A DNA stretch of 64,000 nucleotides from Serilophus lunatus (Eukaryota > Chordata > Aves > Passeriformes > Eurylaimidae). Under the pieces are notes generated by a model. The model was not told where the DNA came from, ran no database searches, and worked only from the letters and a program-made list of their open reading frames with translations. A program made the position numbers and the translations under genes. Positions within the stretch are counted from its first letter, which is position 1. Each line of letters begins with the position of its first letter. This document shows, one piece after another, positions 12,326 through 25,500 of this stretch. The stretch is taken from NCBI GenBank assembly GCA_013399895.1, contig VXBA01001192.1:496001-560000 (forward strand), read 5' to 3'.

Positions 12326-13708
12326 AGAGAGTCATGGATCTCTGGTGAGGTTCCAGAAGACTCAAAGCTGGCCGATATGACGCCTGTTTACAAAAAGGGT
12401 AGGAAGGAGGATCCTGGTAATTACAGGCCAGTTAGCCTGACCTCAGTACCAGGTAAGATAATGGAACAGTTCATACTGAGAGCTATCAAACAGCACTTAC
12501 AGGATGGCCAGGGTATCAGACCCAGCCAGCATGGGTTTACGAAGTGTAGGTTGTGCTTGACCAACCTGATCTCTTTTTATGACCAGGTGATCCGCTCGGT
12601 AGATGCTGGAAAGGCTGTGGATGTTGTCTATTTGGATTTCAGCAAGGCCTTTGACACTGTCTCCCACAGCATACTCCTGGAAAAGCTGGCAGCTTGTGGC
12701 TTGGATAGGAGGACTCTTTGCTGGGTTAGGAACAGGCTGGACGGTCGGGCCCAGAGAATGATGGTGAATGGTGCTGCATCCAGCTGGTGGTCAGTCACTA
12801 GTGGTGTTCCTCAGGGGTCTGTGCTGGGACCAGTTCTGTTCATAATTTTTATTGATGACATGGATGAGGGTATTGTGTCTTTCATTAGTAAATTTGCAGA
12901 CGACACCAAGCTGGGAGCTTGTGTTGATCTGTTGGAAGGACGGAGGGCTCTGCAGAGAGACCTGGATCTTTTGGTTGGATGGGCGGAGTCCAATAGGATG
13001 AAGTTTAATAAGTCTAAGTGCCGAGTTCTGCATTTTGGCCACAAAAATCCCCTGCAACTTTACAAGCTGGGGAAAGTATGGCTGGACAGTGCCCAGGTGG
13101 AAAGGGACCTGGGAGTACTTGTTGACAGCCAGCTGAATATAAGCCAGCAATGTGCCCTGGTGGCCAAGAAAGCGAACGGCAACCTGGCCAGCATTATGAA
13201 TTGTATGGCCAGCAGAAGCAGGGAGGTCATTCTTCCCTTGTACTCGGCACTGGTGAGGCCACATCTTGGATATTGTGTCCAGTTCTGGGCCCCTCAGTTT
13301 AGGAAGGACGTGGAGATGCTCGAGTGTGTCCAGAGGAGGGCAACAAGGCTGGTGAGGGGCTTGGAACACAAGCCCTATGAGGAACGATTGAGGGAGTTAG
13401 AGTTGGTTAGCCTGGAGAAAAGGAGGCCCAGAGGTGACCTTATCACTCTCTACAACTTCCTGAGAGGAGGTTGTACTCAGGTGGGGGTCGGTCTCTTCCA
13501 CCATGCAGCAACTGACAGAACAAGAGGACACAGTCTCAAGCTGCATCAAGGAAGGTATAGGCTGGATATTAAGAAAAAGTTCTTCATGGAAAGAATAATA
13601 AAGTACTGAAATGGTCTGCCTGGGGAGGTGGTAGAGTCACCATCTCTGGGCATGTTTAAAAAAAGACTGGACGTGGCACTTGGTGCAATAGTCTCTTTGA
13701 GGTGTTAG
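12326..13708 (+). pseudogene. CR1 ORF2 reverse transcriptase, partial, one nonsense codon
   Basis: In CR1 elements ORF2 encodes an apurinic-type endonuclease followed by a reverse transcriptase that copies element RNA at the nicked target. Only the RT and C-terminal part remain here. The open frame can be read from 12227, but its first 32 or so codons are flanking DNA, so the upstream ATG is fortuitous. Numbering from that ATG, visible motifs are YKKGRKEDPGNYRPVSLTS (55-73), YLDFSKAFD (135-143, first catalytic Asp), GVPQGSVLGP (193-202) and FADD (223-226, catalytic Asp pair). The frame stops at a TGA (13607-13609) where the family has Trp (TGG) in the sequence corresponding to KYWNGLP. Reading past it, the same frame continues for 32 codons to TAG at 13706-13708, the natural end. 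The endonuclease is absent, so it cannot mobilise itself. The antisense frame at 12791-13369 is a shadow of this one. Confidence 0.93.
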
Positions 13709-13764
13709 GGTATGGGTTGGACTCGATGACCTTCGAGGTCTCTTCCAACCTAGTGATTCTGTGA
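12326..13764 (+). mobile_element. CR1 LINE, 5'-truncated, well preserved
   Basis: A 1.4-kb sense-oriented CR1 non-LTR retrotransposon copy. It begins inside ORF2, just upstream of the reverse-transcriptase region, as expected from incomplete reverse transcription. It runs through the end of ORF2, a short 3' UTR with the GGTTGGACTCGATGACCTTC block (13716-13735), and a terminal ATTCTGTGA at about 13755-13763. CR1 lacks a poly(A) tail and ends in short direct repeats of this kind. No clear target-site duplication is visible, which is usual for CR1. The reading frame is free of frameshifts over about 1.28 kb, so this copy is far younger than the CR1 remnants at 2.5, 36.9 and 53-55 kb. Confidence 0.97.
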
Positions 13765-16700
13765 AAGGTGTTCTCTATGTATCCATGGGCCACTGGTTGT
13801 AGTGATATTCACAGTTTCTGATACTTGATTTCTCTGAACATCTGCACAGGCAAGTATTTGTTTATTAAGCTGTTTTTGGAAACATGAAGCATGAAAAAAT
13901 AAGCCTGCTGTGACCATGTAGTTGTTGAGACTCAAGAGACTTGTCAAGTAGAGAAGCTTTAGTCAATGTTGAGGTTAGAAGTTTTCAGAATGACTTACAA
14001 TTGTGGTAGAATCTCTGAGGATCTTGTGCAGAGTGCTTTGCTGAAACCCATTTCTATGATATGATTGTCCAGCTCTGATAGTTACTCCTTGAAATCTGAA
14101 TCATGTCAGAAAATGAAAATGTAGAAAATAACATATGCCAGCAGATATGTAGCACAGCATGTCAGTTCATTACAGAAAAAAAACATATGAGAAAGAGATG
14201 TATTTGCATCACGCTCATGAGTACTTTCCGTGGCATTGCTTCCTATGCATGATCTTGATGATGCTCTTGTTAAAACTCAAATTGGCTGAAAGACCAGAGA
14301 AGAGATACCAGTATCTTCAGAATGACTGAACTCTAGATCTTTATATTGTCTAGCATATCTCCCCCTTATCCATAACCATTTTCTTTGGTAGGACTTAATA
14401 AGCTCAGTATGTTTTAATTCTCAAATAATAGAAATAAACACATCCTGGAATGCAATGTAAGGGATTTCATACTCTTAACCTTATGAACCTTGATTTATAT
14501 AATATGAATGATAAATTGACTGATTTTGTTACAATATGGATTGTCAACATCTGAAAAAACAATAAATTTGAAATTAAAATATTGATATTAATGTATTAAT
14601 GGTTTTGCTATTTTTGATGTTATTTTTATTTTTACAGAGTTTTAAAATTTGTTTATTTAAAGGTTATTTTAATGTATTTCATTAAGCTGGTAAAATGACC
14701 CTATCTGTTTTTTTCCTGTTTGGAAGGAAAATAAAATAGGTATTTCCTATGTCAGAGCTACAATAATAGGTTAAACTGCATTCTCCTGCACTGTAAAACA
14801 AATAGCATGCAGGAGTACTCTGAAATGAGATAAATAACCTAGATCTTGAGGGTCAACAGCAGGCCTGTGAGAGACAAAAACATATGCAAGATGTACCATT
14901 CAAGGCATTTCCATGTATGTGTGTTCTGGAAGATCTGGTTATGGATATTATTCTCCAGTGAATTCCCAGACCAGAGAACAGCGATGAGTTGTGCTTCCCC
15001 AGATGACTAATTAGTAACTCAATTTGTGACTACACAAGCTACTCCAACAGGAGGGCAGAGAGTGATAAATGTAGACTTGTAAGAATGCAGCCACTGCAGC
15101 CAGGCATGAACTGTGATATGAGCTGGAAGGAAGCTGGGGGAGGAAAGGGACAGAGAGGAAATCAGAGCGATGAATGTCTCCAGCCTGCCTAAGAGAATAT
15201 TACTGAGTAAAAACCACTTCCCCTACAAAAAAGCTAGTGGTGAATAAACTCTTCTGTGGTATTGATCAGCCTTTTTTCCCTTCGTCAAAGGAGTTGCTGC
15301 ATTTTAATCCTGCCTGCAAACATCTTAAAATTATTTATGTTAGCATTAGCATATTTGACTTTCATTTGTGACTTGACAGGCTTTGAAATTCTATTATATC
15401 CTGGTTGCAACATGGAGACTGTGGAAATGAATGAAAAAAAGAACAGAGAGTAAAAAAATGTGGTGATGGTGGCAGTGATGAAATAAAAAAGAAAGTGTTA
15501 GTTTTGGCAGATGGAAAATAAACCTTTATCAAACCAAAAATTAAACAGGAAAGAGTGGAGTGTGTTTACAGCATGCAGGCAACCTTGAAGTAAATGAGAT
15601 CTCCTAGGGCTTCAGATTGTTGACTTTTTTTCTCCCATTTTGAATTGTGACCACTCCCAAATAAAAAGTGAAAAACTCTACTTTAGAAAACATTGAAACG
15701 CTTTGATGTTACAGTCTACAAATTTTCCTCAAAACATTTTGTCAACTTCAGACCAAAAACTCATGAGATCATATTTTTGAGGTTATTATCTTCTGAAAAG
15801 AATTTGCCCAGCTGTATTTTCACACTTTGATGATGAAGAATACATCTACATCCTTCAAGTCTCAATGCATGTTTGCTGAATTGATATCTTAAACATTATT
15901 AATGCAGTGCACAAGCAGCAAGTTTCAGGCATCCTCCACACTGTTGTAATCCAGAAAACACTTTCTAGCATTAGCAATTCTGGAAGAGGCCCATATTGAA
16001 TTGGTTTTCATCCATGTCTGAGTTCCATTACCTCTAGATTTTCCAATAGAGGTGTGGGTCTCTGTCACATGAATTTAGTTTACTGAAATGAGCTTATTAT
16101 AAATTGCCTTCTGCAAGGCTTATAAACAGACCATAAATTCCTCAGTGGCTGCAGTATAAAGGATGACTGTGCCGAGCAGAACAAGAAGTCCATGCTCCAC
16201 TTTGACCAACTGGGCTAAATTACAATTATATTTAAGTACAACATGTAGCAACTCCTGGAATGGAGACAAAATCTGTCTCTTCTAATGTATATTATAAAAC
16301 CTTTACCATAAAAAAAAAAGATAATATTTGCTTTTCCAGCTTTACTATGCATGGTGAGTGTGCCCATGTTATTGCAAGCTGGATAGACTCTTGAGGTAGC
16401 AGCAAACACACAATCATCTCGATGGACAGAAGTGTTGAAATCTGACCCCTCTCCTGAAGCTGACTGGAGTAGATTTAGATAGGACCAGAAAAAACACTGC
16501 GTAGGATCCCACCTACTGTGTTCCATCACTGAAACGTGCAGAGTATCTCACTTTTGCACAACTTCCTAAGAGTTGGAGAAATGTAGTTAGTGCCAACACA
16601 TTGTACCTCTATTGCTGTGCTGCATACACTGTTGTCATGCTGTGCTTTCTAAAAAAAAACAACCCAGAATACTCTTTGCTTTGCCTCCTTGCAAGTAAGA

Positions 16701-19700
16701 TACTTTCCGTAAGATTTATTATGAGGAGTTGGGGCTCAGTTTGCTGAGAAGTCTTTCCTACCTGGAAGAGGCATTTTTGCCAGAGTCAGATTTAGATGCT
16801 TTCTCCTGCTGCATTCCAGAGATGTTTGAAACCCCCCAAAGTGGAGGGGTCAGGGATGATAAAAGCCCTGAGATGAACAGACTGTGTGTCTTTCTCTAGG
16901 CCTGGTGTTATAACATCACAAGTTTAATGTTCTTTAGTTTTATTGTTTTCACCTTTGGAAATAAATTTTCCTAAATCCTTCCACTCCCGGCATTTTGGGG
17001 GTACCTACATGTTATCTTTCTTCACACTCCACCTTTGTGCTCTAAGATAACATCAGAGCCTGCTAATTTTTTCGAAACCTGTTCTTACCCATTCATTACC
17101 CTAGAAAAATGTCTTTGTTTGTAAATTGTTAGAATGGATGAAATTATATACACTTGATTTCTGCTAATACCCTATACCTGTATTTTATCTGCTAATTACA
17201 GTACATAGAAAATCTAGACAAGCATACAAAAAGATAATGTCATTTAACAGTAACTAATTAAACCATAAAACAAGACAGGCTATTTAAGGGATAATGTTCA
17301 TGGCACTTGAACACATCGAGCAATAAGCTGTGTTTGTAGTTGATTAAATGTCAGAGTGAATCTGAAATATCTGATAACTGCAAAAATCATTTCCAGTAAG
17401 TATACAAATAAAACGAAAATGTTCAATTTTGTATTTTGTGATGTACAGATGGAAACACCCTGGACTTACAGGGAGAAGGAAAGTTTTGATTGGCAGCCAG
17501 TAATCTCTTGGTGTGCTGTGTGGATGAGGACAAGGATCAGTTGAGCAAGTGGTGTTGTATATACCCGTGAACAGCATTCCTGTCTTCCTGTACTGTGCAT
17601 GTGCTTTCACATGCCAAAGTCATACTGATTTCAGCATGGATGGCTTTTGTTTTGAGAAATGAGAACTTACATTACACATTCGTGTCAGATACTGTAGTAA
17701 GGCCATGAAGCACATTGTGACAGCATATGGACCGGTCAAGCTAATAGCTTCCTGCATCCTAAATTTCTTGTCATTGTTATAATCTGAAAAATTAAGCTTT
17801 GAGACTTTCCCTGTCTCAGTCTCTTGTGCTGCTGAGAAGGTTCACTACAAAGAGACGAATTTTAGTCTCAAGAAAAAAAAGAAAATCCTTATTGCATAGA
17901 GTATTTAGAAAGGCTTGTAGAATATGCATTTTTAAGTATAGTTATTTATTGTCAAATACCATACATAGAAAGAAGACATTTAATTTACTTTTCTTTTGCA
18001 GAACTGTGAACTGCACTGCTCAGTTATTTATTATAAACTTGCTGTCCTTCTTGAGTCACAGATCATGTTTCAGTATATAAATATTAATGGCAGCATTTTG
18101 TTTGGTGTAATGTGTAAGCTGTTTGATCACACAGGCCCATATTTTCTGGAACCAACCTTATTTGCTCACACTTGAGATTCTGCTCCCTGTTGCGTTGCCG
18201 ATAAGTGTCAGACTCTTTTTAGAGAGTATGTTATGCACTCTCTGGCTCACAATTGGTGTAATCCTTCTCCTGTCATCACAAAACTTTATGAAGTGTGTTG
18301 AAATGGGAGAAATCTAGCTAACAACATCTCAGTGCCATATAATTATCAGACGGTAACTACCCACACTGATTACTACTCAAATTAAAGAGGGAGTTTAAAG
18401 ATGAATTTGTGTGTTTATGTGTGGGTGGAGCTGGTGGCTCATCTCTGCCCAGACTCTTCAGTAGTAGGAAACACAGGTACTATATCTCCTCTAGCTAGAA
18501 CGCTAACTGAGAATTCCTGGCTAGAGAATGGAAAAAGAAAATGGGCCTCAGTCCAAACTGTTTTAAGAGGAAGGTAAAAAATATATGTTTTTCCTAACTT
18601 GGCTTTGGTTCTTTTTTAACATCAAGGGGAGCTATTGCTGCTGGAGGCTCTATACTGAAAATTACTACATTCATGCAAGTTGCTCTTCCTATTCTGTTGC
18701 CTCTTGGCCAAGTGGTGGTTCATTTCTGGCTGTCTAGTAGTTCAATACATATTCCTGGAGGGAAAGTCACATCACAGAACTCAGCCTTCTGCTTTTTTGC
18801 TCACATAATCCATGGAAGCTCCAAGTACAGACCGGAGGAAAGAAATAGGAGCTGTAGTCAGAGAGTCACGTAGGGAAGACAACAGCTATTTCACCATTTA
18901 GCCCTTCAAGGATTTCCATTTGCTCAGTTTATTAATTTAGATAGGAAACATCAAAGAGCATTGACTATCTTTGTTGCTGAACTCCTCACAAGTATGGATG
19001 GCTATATTTTTAAGTAATCCTTCTGCTATAGCACACAGATTTTTAACTGAGACTTCTACTGATGTATTACCAGGCTGCTGCATCTATCAAGGTAAATCAG
19101 AATATTACCTACAATGACATTAGTCTTCCACCTGGGACTTTTAACTAGATGAACCTGTATTTGTGTTGGATTCTTCCGATCAAGCTATTTGCAACAAAGG
19201 GATCTGTAGACAGATGCAGAAGAAAAGATTCAACTCTGTGCCTTGGTCCATTTACAAGGGAATTATTTCATAGCTTCTACTATTATCAAGAGCATCTGAG
19301 CTCCATTGCAAAGCATACCTGCAGTGGGCGTATCAATTTCCAGGCCTCAGAAATAAGAGAATAAAAGTTTGTGACATCCTTAAAAAGGAGAAGTTAGAGG
19401 ACAGCAATCCCTACCTACAAATGATGTATTTTGCTGCAATTGTTTTCCAACAGTAGTCTCTAAAGACTATTTTCAGGAATAACGATGACATTTGAGACCA
19501 CATTTGATGAACTTGAGAAGGTAGGGATATCAGTGGATGTTTTCCTGTTACACTTGATCTATTTTAAAGAATGGAATGATCATGGACAAATATAAGAGAA
19601 GCTGAAAGATTAAGGGAAAATCATGGTAAATACCAAACAGACATTGACATTGCTGGACAGAGAGGAAAAAAAACGGCAACAAAAATCCCTGAAAAGTTTT

Positions 19701-21534
19701 GTGGTGGATCAAGATGACTGTCAGTATTATCATAATATTAATGGTCATTTTAATTGGAAAGATGGGACTGGGAACTCATTAGGCCCAATTTACCTCAATG
19801 TAATTGAAACAGAGATGCACTACATGTTACCATTCTAGTAATTTCTGGATCAATATTAAAGAAATCCACTTGATACTGTGCAGTGAAATATCATATTGAC
19901 AATCAGGAATATTTTTATCACCATTACTCGTGATGTCTTTGTGTTAAAGCCATTACATCTCATTCCAAGGCGTATGATGGTTGTGAGACAGGTTAGGTTT
20001 CTCAGCTGACTTTAGAAGACATTTCCATCTCTGCTAATTATGCAAGGTTGCACCATTTTTCCTTACACAGCAGTCAAAAACTTGGAGTATTACTTCAATT
20101 TATGAATTTAGGATTTTTAATTCTTTTTTTTTAAGAACCTCTGCTGGCATAACTTGGTTTGTCGGCTGATTAGTTGGGGTTGCTAAAGTGTTACATAAAA
20201 TAACAGTACCATTCAGACAGATGTCTGAGGTGCAGAACCATAAATTTTGACAGCATTTTATTTGATGAAAGTAAATAGTGTCATTTTCCACTTTATGAAC
20301 TCCATTTGACATACACTCTGATCTTAAAAAATTTATTGCATTTGAGAATGGAGAAGATGGGCTGCTCAAATTCTCCATGACCAATAATTTATCAAGTCTG
20401 TCTCCTGTTTTTTTCTTCACAGGCAAAAGCCTGTTCTGCTAATGTCCTCCAGTGCTTAAAGCTAATGTGCTATGTTTAGGGTATTCTATTATCTAAGATA
20501 TGTGACAAATATTAAGCATTAAAGATGTATACTGAAAGGGCAACATGATTTATTATTAATCAAAAGAATAAATCAGTATTTTTTTCTCCTATAGCAATCC
20601 TTGTCTATTTAAAAGGGTTGCTAATGTTGCAGTTCTCTCATCCAATTGTTAGTGGAGTTCCACATGTTTCTGTTCCTAAGGGGTTTTAGAGAGTTTTCAC
20701 TTATTCTGCATCTAGCTCCTTGGAAAAGAAGCAGATCTTTTCTTTGGTTCAGGGCTCCATATTCCACGTTGATAAGATAGTATTTGGATTCACTGTCTAT
20801 GTCACATTTTTGAGAACATATTCCTATTTCAAAAAAACTACATTTTGTCCAGGCAAGCCATAGTCTTTTGTGCAGTAATGAGCCACCTAGAAGCACAATG
20901 AGGCAGTCAGGTGCAGATCTGGATAAAGGACTTGGCAGAAATTCTAGATAAATGCTAAAGATAGACAGTTGTTCACATCATGATGAGTTCATGGTGAACA
21001 CATTGTTTTGCAGACTATCCCAGAGAAATACTGTCTCTAATAAACTGATGTCTCCCAAGCCTTCCAGGAGTGTAAGGAAAGAAATACTAAATCTTCATTA
21101 TAATACCAACCTAGAATATAGCTCCATCTGCAGTTTTCACTGCAGCATCTGCTAATTTTCTTTTCTTAACATGATGATAGCATGCAGATTCCCATGTATC
21201 CATCATAAGCACAGGTGGTCCTAGTTCCATGAATTAATTTTCCCTTGATGGGCAGAAAGTAATGCTAAGTGACTTACACAGTGGGTCCCTCTTGCAAATC
21301 ACACCAAAAAACCTTTCAAGAGTAAGAATTTTGTGTTCCATATAAATGTGACTACTGGGAAACACTATCAAAGTCAATGAAAGATTTCCGTCTGGAAAGA
21401 CTTAGTGCCTGTTGTTTCTGGAAAGAAAGTTGGGAATATGACTGTTGTTCAACATCCTGCGCTCCTCTCTGAGAATCCAGGTAGAAGATACAAGACCCCA
21501 GGAACCTTACATAGAGGTCAATATGGCAACAACT
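13765..21534. other. Non-coding DNA, no gene recognised
   Basis: AT-rich unique-looking sequence without a repeat family I can name. Open frames are all about 110 codons or fewer and lack family signatures. Around 15,040-15,240 the sequence is more G-rich and vaguely LTR-like, but the similarity is too weak to call. Confidence 0.5.
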
Positions 21535-22094
21535 TGTACTGGGTCTAGCTGAAATGGAGTACATTTCTCCATAGCAGCCCTCACAGTGCTGTGCTCGACA
21601 TTGGTAGCTAGAAAGGTGTTGATAACACACCAGTGTTTTGGCTATTGCTGAGCAGAGCTGGCACAGCATCAGCGCTGTAAAAATTCCTTCCCCAGTCAAG
21701 GGCAAGCTTCTGGGAGGGGACACAACCAGGCCAGCTAACCTAAACTAACCAAAGGGATATTCCATGCCATATGATGTCAGCTCAGATATAAAAGTTAAGG
21801 GAAGGAAGAGGACGAGGGGGGATGTTCATTGTCTATGATGGTTGCTAACAAACTGTCACATATGCTGAAGACCGGCTTCCCAGGAAGCGGCCAGACATTG
21901 CTTGCTGATGGGAAATAGAGAATAAACCTTGTTATTTTTCACTTTGTTTGTGCACATGCATTTTTGGTTTTGTATTATTAAACTGCCTTAATCTGTGAGT
22001 TGCTTTCCATCTCATTCTCTCTCTCCACTGTCCAGCTGGGAAGGAGAGTGGTGGAGCAGCTTGGTGGGCACCTCCAAGGTAAACTCACCACACA
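21535..22094 (+). mobile_element. Solo LTR, avian ERVL-type endogenous retrovirus
   Basis: A long terminal repeat in + orientation. Recognisable blocks of the widespread avian ERVL-like LTR occur in the right order. They are an early U3 block (CTGAAATGGAGTACATTTCTC, starting near 21549), the GTGTTGATAACACA segment near 21616, GGGAGGGGACACA near 21713 and CCAAAGGGATATTCCA near 21750. A TATA-like ATATAAAAG follows near 21786, then a polyadenylation signal AATAAA at 21921-21926 and the TATTAAACTG block near 21976. A purine-rich GGGAAGGAGAGTGG block near 22038 precedes the terminal CACCACACA. Both ends fit TG...CA, but the 5' edge is uncertain by several bases. No target duplication and no internal retroviral genes are found next to it, so it is a solo LTR left by LTR-LTR recombination or a fragment. 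The ERVL family assignment rests on remembered pattern and was not searched. Confidence 0.85.
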
Positions 22095-22150
22095 TCTGTA
22101 TGAAGGAACACTGCTTTGTGTTGATGATAGTTTTGAAAATAAACCAATAA
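22095..22150. other. Spacer between two LTRs
   Basis: Fifty-six bases of non-LTR sequence separate two unrelated LTRs. It shows no primer-binding site or polypurine tract that would make the pair part of one provirus. Confidence 0.5.
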
Positions 22151-22555
22151 TGTTAGATGAGGAGAAGAGCTGAGAGAAGTGCTAGGAATCAGATTCCTAG
22201 TCTGTTCTTTTCGAAATATGGGGGGCCAGGAACACTCTGGAAGCTGCCTGAAGCTTTCAGGACAGGAAAATTACAAGCCCCCTCCCCAGCAGAGAAAAAA
22301 AGGATAATTGACAACCACAGCAACCAACCAGGCGTCTGAGCCCATGTATGGTTAGAGCCAATGAGTGTGCAAGCTTTGTTTAAACCACCCAATGATGATA
22401 TTGTGCGCGGGGTTCAAATTGTCTATATAAGACAGCTCTGAATAAACACAGGTGAGAGAACTAAGCCTTGAATGTGGTCACAACCGCAGGATTGTGTCCC
22501 TCAAATCCTTTCACATCAGGAGCTCAAATCACCACATTGGGAGCGGAATCCAACA
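22151..22555 (+). mobile_element. Solo LTR, probable ERVK/alpharetro-like
   Basis: An approximately 405-bp segment bounded by TG (22151) and CA (22554-22555) has LTR architecture in + orientation. U3-like sequence is followed by a TATA box (CTATATAAG near 22422-22430), a polyadenylation signal AATAAA at 22441-22446 only about 15 bases on, and a U5-like region. It ends in TTGGGAGCGGAATCCAACA, resembling the ends of avian class II (ERVK/alpharetroviral) LTRs. The very short TATA-to-AATAAA distance means the transcript start and R region must lie around the polyadenylation signal, as in some class II LTRs. Flanks show no exact 6-bp duplication; TTGAAAAT (22133-22140) and TTGAAATA (22556-22563) are similar but do not abut the 5' end. 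It is unlike the neighbouring LTR, so it is an independent insertion. Confidence 0.68.
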
Positions 22556-25500
22556 TTGAAATATAATTGCACTTTGTGCTCTCTTCTGATTTTTCTCCCT
22601 CAGGGAAGAAGCATGCATTCACATTGAAGCACATCCCCCACTCCTCCCAGTGTTAGGCTAAAATTCTCAGATAATAGGAAACCAGATTTCTTTCTTATCT
22701 TTCTTACAAGCAATCTTTAACACTGGTCAGTTCATGGATCAATGTTCAAAGGGACATTGCTACATCATCCCCTTTCACAATCCAGCTCAAGGAGATGCCT
22801 ACTTCTTTTACCAACTGAAATTCTCACTTAACTTTCTTTAGATATTCTGATCTAGCTGAACCCACTAGTACAGCTATTTTAGTCCTCATTCCTAGTGTAT
22901 TTCCACCTGTATTGCTAAATAAAATAACATAAGGAAAGGTAGAAAATGAGAAGAAGAAAACAATAACAGGATCTTTTTTGATATATCCTTGAGACTTATT
23001 CAAAGACCTCACTGTGGAGATAAAACACTCTTGGTCTTTTATTGTATATTTTAGGAGAGAATAATGTCTTAATTTTGGACCTGTAAACATTTGGCTTTGA
23101 AATGTTTAGAAGTCTTGCTCCCTGCCACAACATAATTATGCAGTACAGAATAATTATTTTACAGTCAATTAAGTACACTAAATGTGCATACTTAAGAAAC
23201 CTGATTTAAACGTCATCTCTACCATGCTGCATCTCTACCATACCGCAGTTCTTCCATCTGAACCAGAGATCAATTACTTTGCTAATGAAGCACAGTGGTT
23301 CAGCCAACTTTGAAGGAATGCTTGAAATTTTTTTTTTGTTGTGGAAATCATGCCAGCCACCATAACAAGGTTTGACTTTCGGTTTCTCCTGACTACATAA
23401 ACCAAAAAGGATATTTTTTTATAAAGTTTTCCTTTATTTGCACTACAGCTCAAGTAGGTTGCCTCCAAATAGGGATCCTGAACAAAGAAATCCCTGTGAA
23501 ATTATACTCTCCCAATTAAAGTTCCCCACCCTTCACATGACAGTTTGGACCAACAGAAATTTTAGTGTCTGGAGTCTTCCCATTCTTCCTTCAGTCCTTT
23601 CATTTGCTTCTAGGTGGGCTGTTTCTTATCTCTAAGATTGCAGCTTCTGATGATGACTGCAGCTTCCTTATCTCGAGCAGTGTTTCTTCATATAAGTATT
23701 GCCATATTGAACTAGCTCTGGGACTTTTACTTAACTATGTAAAAGTTTGACAAATCTAGGTGTAACTTCACAGCTTGCAGTTTAAGGCTTTATCAAATTT
23801 AGCTACTAATGCTGAGCAAACTATGTGATACAAGTTATATAGAAGTTGTATAGCAAATTACACAACAGTTTTCAAGCTTTTGTGTCAGAGCTCTTTCTGC
23901 TGACTGCATTGCCAAAACCAAAGCTGTGGAGAAGTGTCATAACTTAATTTTTTCAGTTTAAAGATTAAGTTTTCTTACACAAAGAATTACATTTTTCCAT
24001 CATGTAGTCAATCAGTCATTAAAAATTAACATTTTTATAGCAGACCAAATTCATGGCATGCACGGGTTTTTTATAGTTTTTGATAATGACTGAACAGTGG
24101 TTTATGAAAGCTCTTATTAAGAAGAATAACATTCATTGAGAAGTGATCCAGTGTTATGGGAGTTTCTCAGAATGTTATTATAATATTAGAAGGATAATTA
24201 ATACAATTCCATCTTTTCTGGAACATAAGTTCTTTTCAGTCTTTAGAATAAGTGATATGCAAGTGCAGACGAGAAAGATATCCATGCAGGAAGGAAAGTG
24301 GGTTTTGCCACTTTGCCTTCAAGCATTTTGACTGCACTACTTAGGTAAGGGATTTCTGATTTGGTATTAGACTAAGAAAGGGATGCAACTGACTTCAAAC
24401 CAAAGAAGAGCAAGAGCAAACCAAAACAGTGAAATACTATTATTACTATGACTACTACGACTACTAGTGAAAAAACCTTGTTCTAAATCCTTCTAATAAA
24501 TATCAGACATTACTTGAACTGAGTCCCAAATCATCTTGTCACATGGGGATCCGGTTCTTCAGCACTTCCTTCGAACATATTTAAAGAAAAAAGAAAATCT
24601 TTTAATGAAACACATTTTTTCCCCTCCTCATTCTAATTTCATCTTATGTGCTTAATAGTTACTAGGTTTTTACCCTTATCACTTACAGTATGCAAACATA
24701 GAAGTGAACAATGCAGTACAAAAGGCAATCAACCATTTGGGGCTTTTATATTTAGCAAGGCAGATGCTCTGTTTGTAGCACTTTGCTCCACTTAACATTG
24801 CAAATACAGCTGTATTATGGGGAAGGAATAAGAAATATTGTAATATTACAAGTTTCCTACCCTGTTCTGCAATCAGTCCTAGCAAGTCTCTCTCTAAAAA
24901 TCTCTGTCACATTTGATATTTGTAAAAATATGGGTATCACTCTGTCAGAGAAGTCAACGATAAATGGCAAGGATGATCTCTTTTGATTTCATTGGGTTGC
25001 TCTCAGCTTGCATAACCAAGGACTGGTAACTTCTTTTAGAATGTCTGGAATGTTCTTTCATTTGTTAACTCTTCAAATGAAACATACTTTTCTTCATTCA
25101 AGTAAGAAAAGGATTTAAGACATATTCCTGAAACAACCTGGGCTGACCCTATTTTTCATCAGGTACTAACAGCCCAGTAGAATGAGTATTCTGTGTGATA
25201 AATTGGGTGTGGAGTGAAGGAAAAAGATGAATGGGCACAGACATTGTCAAGGCCTCTCTGGTAGAAAATGTTAACGATGTGCTTGGAGTTTCCTGATAAG
25301 TCTGTCAGATGGCCCATTACTGGGAAAAATCTTCCCTTCTGACACCATGCTGGTGTGGTTGTGGAGGCAGAATTGGGAAGTAGTGACACTTACAAAATAC
25401 AAATTAAGGAGGTTTTGTTGTCTGGGATTCAGATAAAACATTGAAACAAAAGTTTCTCTGCTTTTGCTCCCAGAAATAGAGTCACTGTACCTAAGCGGAA

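Noticed and set aside
12791..13369. 192-codon antisense open frame
   Set aside because: It is the complement of the CR1 reverse transcriptase frame and has no motifs of its own.
21352..21723. 123-codon minus-strand frame
   Set aside because: It overlaps the U3 part of the ERVL-like LTR on the opposite strand and has no family resemblance.
22157..22392. Open frames on both strands within the second LTR
   Set aside because: They lie entirely inside LTR sequence with promoter-like signals and show no retroviral protein motifs.
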